A stretch of 64,000 nucleotides of DNA from Deinococcus sp. AB2017081. Its GTDB lineage: Bacteria > Deinococcota > Deinococci > Deinococcales > Deinococcaceae. The first letter of the stretch is position 1, and each line of letters opens with the position of its first letter. The stretch lies in NCBI RefSeq assembly GCF_034440735.1, contig NZ_CP140098.1, positions 2,597,501-2,661,500 on the forward strand, in the 5' to 3' direction. Shown here piece after piece: positions 12,723 through 23,174 of this stretch. A model generated the notes under the pieces. The model was not told where the DNA came from and did no database searches. It was given only the letters and a program-made list of their open reading frames with translations. Position numbers and translations under genes: made by a program.

Positions 12723-13313
12723 TCAGCGCGCGGCGAACTCCAGGCCCTCGCCGGGGCCGTCCAGGGCGGGTTCACCGGTTGGGCGGGCGTAGTACGCCCA
12801 CGGGAACCACAGGCTGCCCACCTGCTGCCAGCCCTGCGCCGTGAGGGCCGCCCGGCCGGGATCGAAGGCCAGGACGCGCAGGTGCTCCCACTGCACCGTG
12901 TCGCGCTGCACGGTGTGGTACAGCGGCCCAAAGCCCACCGAGTGCCACCCGTACCGCCCGGCGCGGTTCAGGATGTCCATCTCGTTCAGCGAGGTCAGGA
13001 GGGTCAGGCGGCGCGTCTCGGGCTGGGCCGCTGCAGCACTGCCGGACTCCGGAGTGCCCTTCCCGAAGCGTTGCTGCGCGGCCTGCCGGGTCATGCCCAG
13101 GGTGCTGCCGATCGCCTCCCACGAGTGCCCGGCGCTGCGGGCCGCGCCCACGGACGACTGCAGCAGGCTGTCCACGTGGTCGCGGGCGGCGGCCACCTGC
13201 CGGATCACGTCGAGGTGCGCCTGGGGGTCGTGCGCAAGCCGTTCCGAGAGGCCGGGCATGGACGCGCCGATGGCGTCGGAGAGCCGCTCGTCGAGGGCCG
13301 ATTCGGCGGTCAC
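12723..13313 (-). CDS. HTH DNA-binding protein, likely autoregulator
   Basis: 196 residues from GTG at 13313, which overlaps the stop of the small membrane protein gene by four bases (GTGA). Residues about 45-90 contain SAGHSWEAIGSTLGMTRQAAQQRFG, a clear helix-turn-helix of the type in small actinobacterial and Deinococcus regulators, preceded by a helical segment (LIRQVAAARDHVDSLL-like). The C-terminal half (RTLLTSLNEMDILNRAGRYGWHSVGFGPLYHT and on) is an unrecognised domain that may be a DUF4177-like alpha/beta fold with a GWHSVG core. Two palindromes TGTCAA-N7-TTGAC sit in the operon promoter, which suggests that this protein represses its own operon. No ligand can be named. Confidence 0.65.
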   Translation of the reverse strand: MTAESALDERLSDAIGASMPGLSERLAHDPQAHLDVIRQVAAARDHVDSLLQSSVGAARSAGHSWEAIGSTLGMTRQAAQQRFGKGTPESGSAAAAQPETRRLTLLTSLNEMDILNRAGRYGWHSVGFGPLYHTVQRDTVQWEHLRVLAFDPGRAALTAQGWQQVGSLWFPWAYYARPTGEPALDGPGEGLEFAAR

Positions 13314-13495
13314 TGCCCGCCGCGGCGCAGGTTCCGGATCGCGACGACCACCAGGATGATCGCCACGATGCCGAGCGGGTAGCGCCACACGCTGTCGATC
13401 TGGGTCGTGTAGAACGCGAGGATCGCGGCCAGCAGGACGGTCATGCCGGCGGCGGGGCGGCGGATGGCAGTGGGCCGGTCGCTCTTGTTTTCCAT
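13310..13495 (-). CDS. small two-helix membrane protein
   Basis: 61 residues. A short charged start (MENKSDRPTAIRRP) is followed by two hydrophobic helices (about 18-32 and 39-54) and a basic end (RNLRRGGQ). It is the first gene of a two-gene operon with the HTH protein, overlapping it by four bases. The promoter has a perfect TTGACA -35 (13526-13531, reverse strand) and a weak TGTAAA -10 16 bases away. Function unknown; a membrane signal relay to the HTH partner is one possibility. Confidence 0.7.
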   Translation of the reverse strand: MENKSDRPTAIRRPAAGMTVLLAAILAFYTTQIDSVWRYPLGIVAIILVVVAIRNLRRGGQ

Positions 13496-13544
13496 GTGTC
13501 AACTTTACATTGACACTCGACTTGCTGTCAAGAAAAAGTTGACG
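13496..13544 (-). promoter_or_regulatory. promoter with twin palindromic operators
   Basis: Operator 1 (13496-13516) reads GTGTCAA-N7-TTGACAC, a perfect 7-base inverted repeat. Operator 2 (13526-13544) reads TGTCAA-N7-TTGACG. Centres are 29 bases apart. Operator 2 contains the -35 TTGACA and operator 1 covers the -10 region and lies directly before the ATG at 13495, so binding would block transcription. Confidence 0.75.
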
Positions 13545-13550
13545 CCGCCC

Positions 13551-14912
<1,362 letters not shown>

Positions 14913-14922
14913 AGGAAGCTCC

Positions 14923-15288
14923 TTACTTTGTGTCTTCAACGGTTAGCCGGGCGTACTGTCCGATTGGCAGTGCGTAATCATCATTGCCAAAGTTGAATCG
15001 TCCGCCGTTGCGTCCGGCTCCGATAAACATTCCATCGTCGATGTACACAATGCTGAATTCATATTCGCACTGGCAGTTGGGACACGCTTCTCGCTCTGCA
15101 TCGACAGCGATGAGGCCGGGCATGGGTTGGCCATTCCAACGATTTGGATTGCCTTCCCAATCAACTCTGTCGCCGAGAACATATTGCTTCTGCCAAGGGG
15201 TGCCGTACTTGAACTGGTATCGGAAGTCCGTGACAATGCCGCACTGATCGCACTTTTGCGACACGACGAGAACGTCGAAAGCACCCAT
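14923..15288 (-). CDS. unknown protein with two CxxC pairs, atypical base composition
   Basis: 121 residues. It has CDQCG near residue 13 and CPNCQC near residue 70, likely a four-cysteine zinc site. The rest is rich in aromatic and acidic residues (WEGNPNRWNGQPMPG, YEFSIVYIDDGMF, RFNFGNDDYALP). I do not recognise the family. Base composition is far less GC-rich than all neighbours (many AT-ending codons), which points to recent acquisition. It sits between kamA (15 nt away) and the aminotransferase (10 nt away) in the same direction, so it is probably co-transcribed. Could be an orphan immunity or zinc-ribbon protein; that is a guess. Confidence 0.65.
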   Translation of the reverse strand: MGAFDVLVVSQKCDQCGIVTDFRYQFKYGTPWQKQYVLGDRVDWEGNPNRWNGQPMPGLIAVDAEREACPNCQCEYEFSIVYIDDGMFIGAGRNGGRFNFGNDDYALPIGQYARLTVEDTK

Positions 15289-15303
15289 GTCTCCGATTCT
15301 CGC

Positions 15304-16731
<1,428 letters not shown>

Positions 16732-16820
16732 GGGGCCTCCGGTGCGCCTGAGCATCTGAACGTGTGTTGCCCCATTGTCCGGGCCGGCCACCCCCGATTT
16801 GAATGAGCAGACTGCCCTTC

Positions 16821-16878
16821 GCGTGCCAGATCTGGCGCACGCGAACCTCGCAAACGCCACCGTAGACCTTGCAAATGC
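16821..16878. promoter_or_regulatory. candidate Lrp operator array between kamA and lrp
   Basis: A perfect 12-base palindrome GCCAGATCTGGC (16825-16836, extended by GCGT/ACGC) is followed by two direct repeats, acctcGCAAACGC (16845-16857) and accttGCAAATGC (16866-16878), offset by exactly 21 bases. Centres of all three fall about 21 bases apart, two helical turns, and the last repeat abuts the -10 box of the lrp gene. Confidence 0.6.
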
Positions 16879-16893
16879 TAAGATGGCTGGGTG
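16879..16893 (+). promoter_or_regulatory. leaderless -10 element of the Lrp gene
   Basis: TAAGAT (16879-16884), six bases, then GTG start at 16891. No Shine-Dalgarno is present, so the transcript should begin at or next to the start codon. Confidence 0.75.
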
Positions 16894-17352
16894 CGACAGA
16901 CCGGCGGCAGCCTTGATCCCCTCGACCACCGCATCCTGAAGGAACTTCAGACGGACTCCCGCCTGAGCATGCGCGAACTCGGCCGGCGTGTGGGCCTGAG
17001 CGCCCCGGCCGTGACCGAACGCGTGCGCCGCCTGGAAGACGCCGGCGTGATCCTCGGCTACGGCGTGCGCGTGGCGAGCAAGCCTCTGGGCCGCACCATC
17101 ACGGCGTTCATCGGCGTGCAGGACAGCGGGCGCAACGACCCCACGCTGGTGCGCTGGGCCACCAGGCACGACGGCGTACTGGAATGCCACAGCGTGACCG
17201 GCGACAACTCCTGCATCCTGAAGGTCGCCGTGCCCGACGTGGGCGCGCTGGAGGCCATGCTCACCGACCTGATCGCCATGGGCTTCACGTGCGACACCAG
17301 CATCGTCCTGAGCACCCCGCTGGAAGGAAAACTGCTGCTCCCGCCGGGGTGA
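16891..17352 (+). CDS. Lrp/AsnC family transcriptional regulator
   Basis: 153 residues. N-terminal winged HTH: LDPLDHRILKELQTDSRLSMREL followed by VGLSAPAVTERVRRLEDAGVI is the textbook Lrp recognition unit. The C-terminal RAM domain (about 75-148) holds VLECHSVTGDNSCILKVAV, the effector-binding sheet. It probably senses lysine or a related amino acid and controls the divergent kamA gene and itself. The GTG start is dictated by the TAAGAT-6-GTG leaderless arrangement. A perfect hairpin follows. Confidence 0.9.
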   Translation: MRQTGGSLDPLDHRILKELQTDSRLSMRELGRRVGLSAPAVTERVRRLEDAGVILGYGVRVASKPLGRTITAFIGVQDSGRNDPTLVRWATRHDGVLECHSVTGDNSCILKVAVPDVGALEAMLTDLIAMGFTCDTSIVLSTPLEGKLLLPPG

Positions 17353-17360
17353 GATGACAC

Positions 17361-17399
17361 ACGGCCGGCCCCCGGAATCTTCATCCGGGGGCCGGCCGT
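17361..17399. terminator. bidirectional terminator
   Basis: Sixteen-base perfect stem ACGGCCGGCCCCCGGA / TCCGGGGGCCGGCCGT with a seven-base loop, between the convergent lrp gene and the small secreted-protein gene. No U-tract on either side. Confidence 0.8.
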
Positions 17400-17415
17400 G
17401 GCACGGAACACCGGA

Positions 17416-17598
17416 TCAGTCGGACATCAGCAGACCGTCACGGGTGACCGCTGCGGCGCGGTCGCTCACGAGCAGGCCGTCACGCGTGGTGGACACCGTG
17501 CGGTCACCCATGAGGATCCCGGTGGCGGCGCTCGCCGGGCTGGCCATGGTGGCGATCACGACAAGGGCGATCAGGGCGGACGTGGTCACGGTCTTCAT
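17416..17598 (-). CDS. small secreted repeat protein
   Basis: 60 residues. Signal peptide MKTVTTSALIALVVIATMAS ending near SPASA-A, leaving a mature peptide of about 35 residues. The mature part consists of two imperfect copies of an R-x-x-x-x-T-R-D-G-L-L-(V/M)-S-D unit. A GGAGG ribosome binding site eight bases before ATG and the flanking terminator support a real gene. No family recognised; it might be a surface or signalling peptide. Confidence 0.7.
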   Translation of the reverse strand: MKTVTTSALIALVVIATMASPASAATGILMGDRTVSTTRDGLLVSDRAAAVTRDGLLMSD

Positions 17599-17741
17599 GG
17601 TGGTGCCTCCCGGTGGTGGGGACGGTGCGCGGCGCGCGGCGGGGCCGTCCTTCTGAAGAGAACTGTAGATTCGGGGACGCTCAAAACCCAGGCGGCGTTT
17701 TGAGTGAACGGTGCCTGAATGCCTGCTACCGTGATCCCACC

Positions 17742-18386
17742 GTGCGTGAACGCCTGATCATCGAGAACCCGGCCGTGATCGGGCTGCTGCTCGACCACCA
17801 GCGGACCCTGAACCTGTTGCCCTTCTTCCTGGCACCCCACACGGTCGCCCAGGCCGCCGCGCACCGGGGCGTGAAGGCGAACCAGATGGCGTACTGGGTT
17901 GGCCGGTACGTGCAGGCGGGCATCCTGGAAGGGGTCGGCGAGGCCACACCCGTGCGTGGCAGCCGCTCGCCAGGCCAGCTCTACCGCGTGACAGCGGCAG
18001 AGTTCGTGCTGCTCCCGGCGGGCGGCTACGCGGCCGAGGAGATCGTCGACCGCACCTATGGCCCCATGTGGGCGTCCCTGCGCGAGGCCGTGATTCACGA
18101 TACCGACGAGGTCGCGTCCCGGTGGGCGATCCGCATCTGGCTGTATCAGAACCGGCTGGTGACCCAGCAGGAGATCCCGGTCGAGCAGATCGGACAGGAG
18201 GTGCTGGTGCCCGAGGGCAACGCGCTGAACCTCTGGATGACGGCCCGCTTCGACGCCGCGACGCTGGCTGATCTTCGCAGCGAACTGGAAGGGGTCTTCA
18301 ACCGGTACGCGGCGCGGATCATCCGTGACCGGCCGGAACTGCCACGCACCACCGTGCACCTCGCGCTGGCCCGCAAGGTCGACTGA
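17742..18386 (+). CDS. ArsR-like winged-helix protein
   Basis: 214 residues from GTG 17742, which follows TACCGT (17727-17732) by nine bases. Residues about 20-75 (LLPFFLAPHTVAQAAAHRGVKANQMAYWVGRYVQAGILEGV) form an ArsR-type winged helix, and RGSRSPGQLYRVTAAEF is the wing. The C-terminal 130 residues are helical and unrecognised. Such an architecture suits a one-component regulator sensing a ligand through its C-terminal domain. In-frame upstream codons (TTG near 17697) could extend it. The adjacent DinB-like gene starts 22 nt after its stop. Confidence 0.65.
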   Translation: MRERLIIENPAVIGLLLDHQRTLNLLPFFLAPHTVAQAAAHRGVKANQMAYWVGRYVQAGILEGVGEATPVRGSRSPGQLYRVTAAEFVLLPAGGYAAEEIVDRTYGPMWASLREAVIHDTDEVASRWAIRIWLYQNRLVTQQEIPVEQIGQEVLVPEGNALNLWMTARFDAATLADLRSELEGVFNRYAARIIRDRPELPRTTVHLALARKVD

Positions 18387-18408
18387 CGGGTCTGCCGTAT
18401 CGTGGGTC

Positions 18409-18861
18409 ATGCTTGCCGACCTCCAGGACCTGTACGCCCGCGACCTTGCCGCAGTGATCCGCGAGCTGGAGGCGTACCCCGATGAAGCCTCGCTGTGGCG
18501 GGTGCAGGGCGACATCATCAATCCGGCAGGAAATCTGGCGCTGCACCTGATCGGGAATCTGTCGCAGTTCATCGGGCTGGAGCTGGGCGGCGTGCCGTAC
18601 GAGCGCGACCGGCCGGCCGAGTTCGCCCGGCGGGACGTGCCGCGTGCTGAGCTGATCGCGGGTCTGGAGCGCGTGACAGCAGTCGTCCACGACACGCTGG
18701 GCCGGCTGGAACCGCTCCGCCTGGACGAGGTGAACGCCCGGCAACTTCCAGGCTTCCCGGACGGCATGACCACGGGATTCTTCCTGATCCACCTGCATGG
18801 GCACCTGAACTGGCACCTGGGACAGATGAACTACCACCGGCGGCTGACGGCACTGGGGTGA
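18409..18861 (+). CDS. DinB-like protein
   Basis: 150 residues. The pattern fits the DinB/YfiT four-helix bundle: an N-terminal DLYARDLAAVIRELEAYP helix, NPAGNLALHLIGNLSQFIGLELGG (first metal-ligand His in a helix), and C-terminal FFLIHLHGHLNWHLGQMNYHRR with the two His that complete the metal triad. Members include thiol-dependent transferases; in Deinococcus this family is expanded and often linked to stress or bacillithiol chemistry. ATG is five bases after TATCGT (18398-18403), leaderless. Confidence 0.8.
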   Translation: MLADLQDLYARDLAAVIRELEAYPDEASLWRVQGDIINPAGNLALHLIGNLSQFIGLELGGVPYERDRPAEFARRDVPRAELIAGLERVTAVVHDTLGRLEPLRLDEVNARQLPGFPDGMTTGFFLIHLHGHLNWHLGQMNYHRRLTALG

Positions 18862-18870
18862 ACCCTGCCC

Positions 18871-18908
18871 TTGTCGCAATTACGCCAGTAACATAATATA
18901 CGGGCATG
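18871..18908 (+). promoter_or_regulatory. complete leaderless promoter
   Basis: TTGTCG -35 (18871-18876), 17-base spacer, TAATAT -10 (18894-18899), six bases, ATG 18906. It is the clearest full promoter of this type in the window. Confidence 0.8.
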
Positions 18909-19508
18909 AGCGAGCTGCGTCCGGCCTATCTGCTGATCCACAGACTCGCGCAGTTCAACGACGAGTGGTATGACGACCACACGCTGACCCTGGACGGTGT
19001 CAATCCAGCGGGCCTGTACGACTCCCGGGACGAGGCCGAGGCCGCCGCCCGCCGCCTGACCATCCAGGCCATGCGGGGCGCGGACTTCGACGATCTGGAG
19101 GTCGATGAGCGTGCCGATCTGGCCCTGACGGCGCTGCTGGACACACCGGGACAGTTCGATCCGGCGGTGCGGGAGGCCTACCGGGGGTTCCAGAGCCGGC
19201 AGCAACCCCTGCCGACGTGGCTGACCGACGACCAGCTCGGTGACCTGCTGGATCACACCGGGCTGACCCTGTTCCATGTCATCGACACGCAGGTGCCCGC
19301 CTTCGAGATCGCCCTGGCCAAGTCCCTGCTGGCCCTGACGCCCGGCCGGCCGCCCATCGACCTGACCCTGGATCACGAGGACGACGCCGGCACCGAGCTG
19401 GACGTGCCCCGTCAGGTGATCGAGGACAGCGACGATCCGGCGGTGCAGCGGCTGAACCGCGTGACCCAGCTGTTCGGGCGGCGCTACGCCACCGGGTTGC
19501 CGCTCTGA
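18906..19508 (+). CDS. unknown protein, first of a two-gene unit
   Basis: 200 residues, acidic, no signal peptide or membrane segment. The middle (about 45-65, AEAAARRLTIQAMRGADFDDLE) and the end (VQRLNRVTQLFGRRYATGLPL) look helical. I do not recognise a family. It starts at the leaderless promoter described above and is followed after one base by the DUF6915-like gene, so the two are very likely co-expressed. Confidence 0.65.
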   Translation: MSELRPAYLLIHRLAQFNDEWYDDHTLTLDGVNPAGLYDSRDEAEAAARRLTIQAMRGADFDDLEVDERADLALTALLDTPGQFDPAVREAYRGFQSRQQPLPTWLTDDQLGDLLDHTGLTLFHVIDTQVPAFEIALAKSLLALTPGRPPIDLTLDHEDDAGTELDVPRQVIEDSDDPAVQRLNRVTQLFGRRYATGLPL

Positions 19509-19509
19509 C

Positions 19510-19905
19510 ATGGCGCACCCCTGGCACCACGCGCAGAGCAGTGCCCGCCGCTTCGGGGGCGTGCCCGACGACTACCTGGCCGTCCACGGCTGGTTCGACC
19601 AGACCAAGGGCCACTGGGCCGACGCCCGGCACCGTGCCGTGCTGCACAGCAGTTTCGGGATCTTCCTGTGCGAGCAGTTCTTCGGGCCGACCCTGAAACG
19701 CGCCAGTGACGGCCGACACGTGCCCACGCGCCTGATCGGAGAGCAGCATGTCCTGGAAGACCTGGGGCGCATCCCGAGCGTGCAGGACTGGCTGGAGGGG
19801 CTGCCCCTGCAGGGCTGGATGCTGCGGAACGCGGCAGCCCTGAGCCGTCAGGACAATCAGGGGGAGGACGACCCGGCGGCCCCCTCCCCCACGGATCACG
19901 GCTGA
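19510..19905 (+). CDS. DUF6915-like protein
   Basis: 131 residues. The opening MAHPWHHAQSSARRFGGVPDDY, then HGWFDQTKGHWADARHRAVLHSSFGIFLCEQFFG, is a pattern of a small family of unknown function that I remember as DUF6915; several conserved His and Trp suggest a possible metal or nucleic-acid link. The start lies one base after the stop of the preceding gene. The C-terminal 25 residues are acidic and Pro-rich. Convergent with the molybdenum oxidoreductase operon, whose last stop is three bases away. Confidence 0.65.
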   Translation: MAHPWHHAQSSARRFGGVPDDYLAVHGWFDQTKGHWADARHRAVLHSSFGIFLCEQFFGPTLKRASDGRHVPTRLIGEQHVLEDLGRIPSVQDWLEGLPLQGWMLRNAAALSRQDNQGEDDPAAPSPTDHG

Positions 19906-19908
19906 CGG

Positions 19909-22185
19909 TCAGTCCAGCAGTTTGTCCACAGTGATGGGCGTGCTGCGGATCCGTTTGCCGGTCGCATGGTAGATCGCGTTGGCGATGGCGGCCGGCGTTC
20001 CCACGATCCCGAGTTCTCCCGCCCCCCGTGCGCCGAGCGCACTGGTGTGATAATCCGGATGGCCCTCCAGGGCGATTGCCGTGACCTCGCCGATATCGGC
20101 GTTCACTGGAATGTGATATTCGGCGAGGTTGCTGTTCAGCAGCAGACCGGTGGCCGGATCCGTCTCACCGTGTTCGTGCAGGGCGGCGGACACGCCCCAG
20201 ATCAGGCCGCCAGTCAACTGGCTCTCGGCCGTCTTCGCGTTCAGCACCTGCCCGATGTCGAAGGCGCCCACGATCCGTGACACGCGCGGGGTCATGAAGT
20301 CCGGATCGACGCGCACCTCGACGAACACCGCGCCGAAGGAGTAGCGGGCGTGGGTGTCGGTGACCGCCTCCACACTGCCGTCCTCGCCCTTCTTCAGGGC
20401 ATCGAGTTCCTTCTGGCCGCCCCCACTGGGGACGATCTCGCGGTACGTCTCGTGCTGATCCTTCCCGCTGCGCCGCAGGATGTCGGTCAGGGTGTCGGAG
20501 GCCCGGCCAGCGTACAGGCGCCCGTCAGCGGCCCGGATCTCGCTGGGGGACACGCCGTGCAGCGGACTGTCGGAGTCGTTCACGGCGCGTTCGGTGAGTT
20601 CGGCCCGCAGACCCTGCGCGGCGGCCAGCACCGCGCTGCCCACGCTGCCGGCCGTGCGGGATCCGCCGCTGTAGCCGTTCTTGGGCAGTCGGCTGTCGCC
20701 CAGCTTCACGCTGACCTGACCGACCCCGACCCCCAGCGCGTCGGCGGCGATACCAGCCAGGATCGTATACGTGCCGGTGCCGATGTCATGCGATCCCGCC
20801 TCGATCTCCACCCGGCCGTCCGCACACAGGCGGGCGCGGGCGGTGGCCGCACTGGAATACACGGGGTACACGGCGGTCGCCATGCCCCAGCCGATCAGCG
20901 TGTCGCCGTCCCGCATGCTGCCGGGCTGCGGCGTGCGCCTCGACCACCCGAAGGCGTCGGCGGCGCGGTCATAACACTCCAGCAGGTGCTTGCTGGAATA
21001 CGGCAGACCGCTCTCGGGGTCGGTATCGGCGTGGTGCTGGCGGCGGAACTCCACGGGATCGGTGCCTGCCGCCTCGGCCAGTTCATCCATCAGGACTTCC
21101 AGACCGAAGCTGCCGCTCGCCTCGCCCGGGGCCCGCATCATGATGTTGGGGCCAGCGTTCGTGCGCACCAGCGTCTGGGTGAAGTCCATGTTCCCGTTGG
21201 CGTACAGCATCTTCGGCACCGTGCCCACCTGCTCGGGAAACAGGTCTACAGGGCCAGTCTGCGTGTGGGCGTGCAGATCCATCGCGGCGACCCGGCCGCC
21301 CTTCAGCGCCACGCGGTACGCGCTGCGGGTGGCGGCACGGTACCCGACGGCAGCAAACATCTGTGCGCGGGTCAGCACGAGCTTGACCGGGCGCTTCAGG
21401 GTGCGGGCAGCCAGCACCGTGACCAGCAGGTGGGGCCACGTCGTGGCCTTGTTCCCGAAGCCGCCACCCACATAGGGGCTGATGACATGCACGTTGTCCG
21501 GCTCCAGGCCCAGCGTGGCCGCCAGGGTGCCCTGCGCGGACTGCATCCACTGGGTCGGCTCGTAGATGGTGACCCGCTCGTCGCCGTCCCACGCGGCGAT
21601 GACGGCATGCATCTCCATGGGATTGTGGTGGTGCGTGGGCGTGGCGTAGGCGCGCTCGATCACATCGGCGGTCTTGAGCACCTTCGCTGCGTCGCCACGC
21701 GAGTGCTGGAGGGCCTTCGGCGTCTTGCGGTCGGATGCCGGGCCCGACTCCAGCGCCTCGTCCAGGGTGGCGCGGTGCACGCGCTCCTCGTACTCGATCT
21801 CGACGAGCAGCGCGGCGTGCTTCGCGGCCTCCAGCGTGTCGGCCACCACCAGCGCCACCGGTTCGCCCCGGTACGAGATCTCGGGCGACTGGAACGGCAG
21901 GATGCCGGTACCGGCCGGGCCTTTCGGGTAGCCCTTCACGTCCTTCAGGGTCCAGCCGGGTGTGCGGCAGCTGTACACGTCCAGCACGCCGGGCACGTCC
22001 TTCGCGGCGGCCGTGCGGATGGTCGTGATCGTTCCGTGCGGGACAGTGGCGCTGATCAGGACAGCGTGCGCGAGGTTCTCGATAGCGTGCTCGGCGGCAA
22101 ACGTCGCCTCGCCACGCACCTTGGCGGGGCCGTCCACGCGGTCGAAGCGGCGGCCGACATAGGTCTGCTGATCCGTGACGGTCAT
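19909..22185 (-). CDS. paoC: aldehyde oxidoreductase, molybdenum cofactor subunit
   Basis: 758 residues, the size of PaoC (YagR). It carries the molybdenum cofactor in a xanthine-dehydrogenase-family enzyme. Visible motifs: YVGGGFGNKATTWPHLLV and RAPGEASGSFGLE around the cofactor, GTGTYTILAGIAADALG, and GARGAGELGIVGTPAAIANA, whose Glu is the catalytic base. The first 15 residues lead into the a/b hammerhead domain (FDRVDGPAKVRGEATFAAE). The loop at the active site reads APGE and not AYRCSFR, so this is not a CO dehydrogenase. Start overlaps paoB by four bases (ATGA). It likely oxidises aromatic aldehydes to acids. Confidence 0.9.
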   Translation of the reverse strand: MTVTDQQTYVGRRFDRVDGPAKVRGEATFAAEHAIENLAHAVLISATVPHGTITTIRTAAAKDVPGVLDVYSCRTPGWTLKDVKGYPKGPAGTGILPFQSPEISYRGEPVALVVADTLEAAKHAALLVEIEYEERVHRATLDEALESGPASDRKTPKALQHSRGDAAKVLKTADVIERAYATPTHHHNPMEMHAVIAAWDGDERVTIYEPTQWMQSAQGTLAATLGLEPDNVHVISPYVGGGFGNKATTWPHLLVTVLAARTLKRPVKLVLTRAQMFAAVGYRAATRSAYRVALKGGRVAAMDLHAHTQTGPVDLFPEQVGTVPKMLYANGNMDFTQTLVRTNAGPNIMMRAPGEASGSFGLEVLMDELAEAAGTDPVEFRRQHHADTDPESGLPYSSKHLLECYDRAADAFGWSRRTPQPGSMRDGDTLIGWGMATAVYPVYSSAATARARLCADGRVEIEAGSHDIGTGTYTILAGIAADALGVGVGQVSVKLGDSRLPKNGYSGGSRTAGSVGSAVLAAAQGLRAELTERAVNDSDSPLHGVSPSEIRAADGRLYAGRASDTLTDILRRSGKDQHETYREIVPSGGGQKELDALKKGEDGSVEAVTDTHARYSFGAVFVEVRVDPDFMTPRVSRIVGAFDIGQVLNAKTAESQLTGGLIWGVSAALHEHGETDPATGLLLNSNLAEYHIPVNADIGEVTAIALEGHPDYHTSALGARGAGELGIVGTPAAIANAIYHATGKRIRSTPITVDKLLD

Positions 22186-23174
22186 GCGATCCCCTTTCCG
22201 TCGGCGCTCTCGCCGGCCTGGGCCGCCAGCAGCGCCCGGACGATGACCCGCGCGGTCAGCGGCACCTTGAAGGCGTTCTGGGGCAGCGGCTCGGCTCCGG
22301 CCAGCGCGGCGTGGGCGGCGGCCTCGAAGGTCTCGCGGGTGGCGGGCTGGCCGGTCAGGGCAGCCTCGGCCTCGGGCGAGCGCCAGGGCTTCGTGCCCAC
22401 CCCACCCAGGGCCACCCGGGCGGCCCTCACCACGCCGTCCTGCACGTCCAGCACGGCAGCGCAGGAGCTCAGGGCGAACTCGTAGCTCTCGCGGTCGCGA
22501 ACCTTGAGGTACACGCCGTGCCCGGCGATCGGCGCGGGCAGGGTGAGTGCCGTGATCAGTTCACCCTCCCGCAGGTCATGTTCGAGGTGGGGCGTGTCGC
22601 CGGGCAGCAGATTGAAGTCCCGCAGGGCGACCTCACGTTCGCCGTCTGGCCCCTGGAGGGTCAGCACCGCGTCGTACGCCACCAGCGCCACCGAGGCGTC
22701 CGAGGCGTGCAGGGCGATACAGGCCTCCGACGTGCCCAGGATCGCCTGCTTGCGGTGGTGCCCCTGGATCGCGCCGCAGCCCGAGCCCGGCTCGCGCTTG
22801 TTGCACGCCTGGAACGCCGTGTCTCGGAAATACGGGCAGCGGGTGCGCTGCATGACGTTGCCGCCCATGCTCGCCATGTTGCGGATCTGCTGCGACGCGC
22901 CCGCCAGCAGGGCGTTGCTCAGGGCCGGATACCGGGACGTGATCAGCACGTGCTCGGCCACCTGTGCCATCGTCGCCAGCGCGCCGATCCGCACGCCCCC
23001 ATGGTGCTCCACGAGGTCGGTCAGCGGCAGGGCCGAGATGTCCGTCACGTGTGCGGGACGTTCCACGTCCAGCTTCATCAGGTCGATCAGGGTGGTGCCG
23101 CCGGCCAGGAAGCGGCCGGGCTGCCCGACAGCGCCGGCCACGTCGGTCACGCGGGCGTACTCGAAGGGCCTCAT
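22182..23174 (-). CDS. paoB: aldehyde oxidoreductase, FAD and 4Fe-4S subunit
   Basis: 330 residues. FAD-binding fold of the CO dehydrogenase medium subunit type: FLAGGTTLIDLMKLDV and ASMGGNVMQRTRCPYF. After RTRCPYFRDTAFQACNKREPG the four cysteines (C-x-Y-F...C-N-K-R-x-P-G-S-G-C) are the insertion that binds an extra 4Fe-4S cluster in PaoB-type subunits, which ordinary FAD subunits lack. It passes electrons from the 2Fe-2S subunit to FAD. The start at 23174 overlaps the paoA stop; an in-frame upstream extension lies wholly within paoA and is ignored. Confidence 0.9.
   Translation of the reverse strand: MRPFEYARVTDVAGAVGQPGRFLAGGTTLIDLMKLDVERPAHVTDISALPLTDLVEHHGGVRIGALATMAQVAEHVLITSRYPALSNALLAGASQQIRNMASMGGNVMQRTRCPYFRDTAFQACNKREPGSGCGAIQGHHRKQAILGTSEACIALHASDASVALVAYDAVLTLQGPDGEREVALRDFNLLPGDTPHLEHDLREGELITALTLPAPIAGHGVYLKVRDRESYEFALSSCAAVLDVQDGVVRAARVALGGVGTKPWRSPEAEAALTGQPATRETFEAAAHAALAGAEPLPQNAFKVPLTARVIVRALLAAQAGESADGKGIA

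Noticed and set aside
20350..22485. 700-codon plus-strand frame opposite paoC
   Set aside because: Gly/Arg/His-rich translation without domains; paoC on the minus strand explains the region fully.
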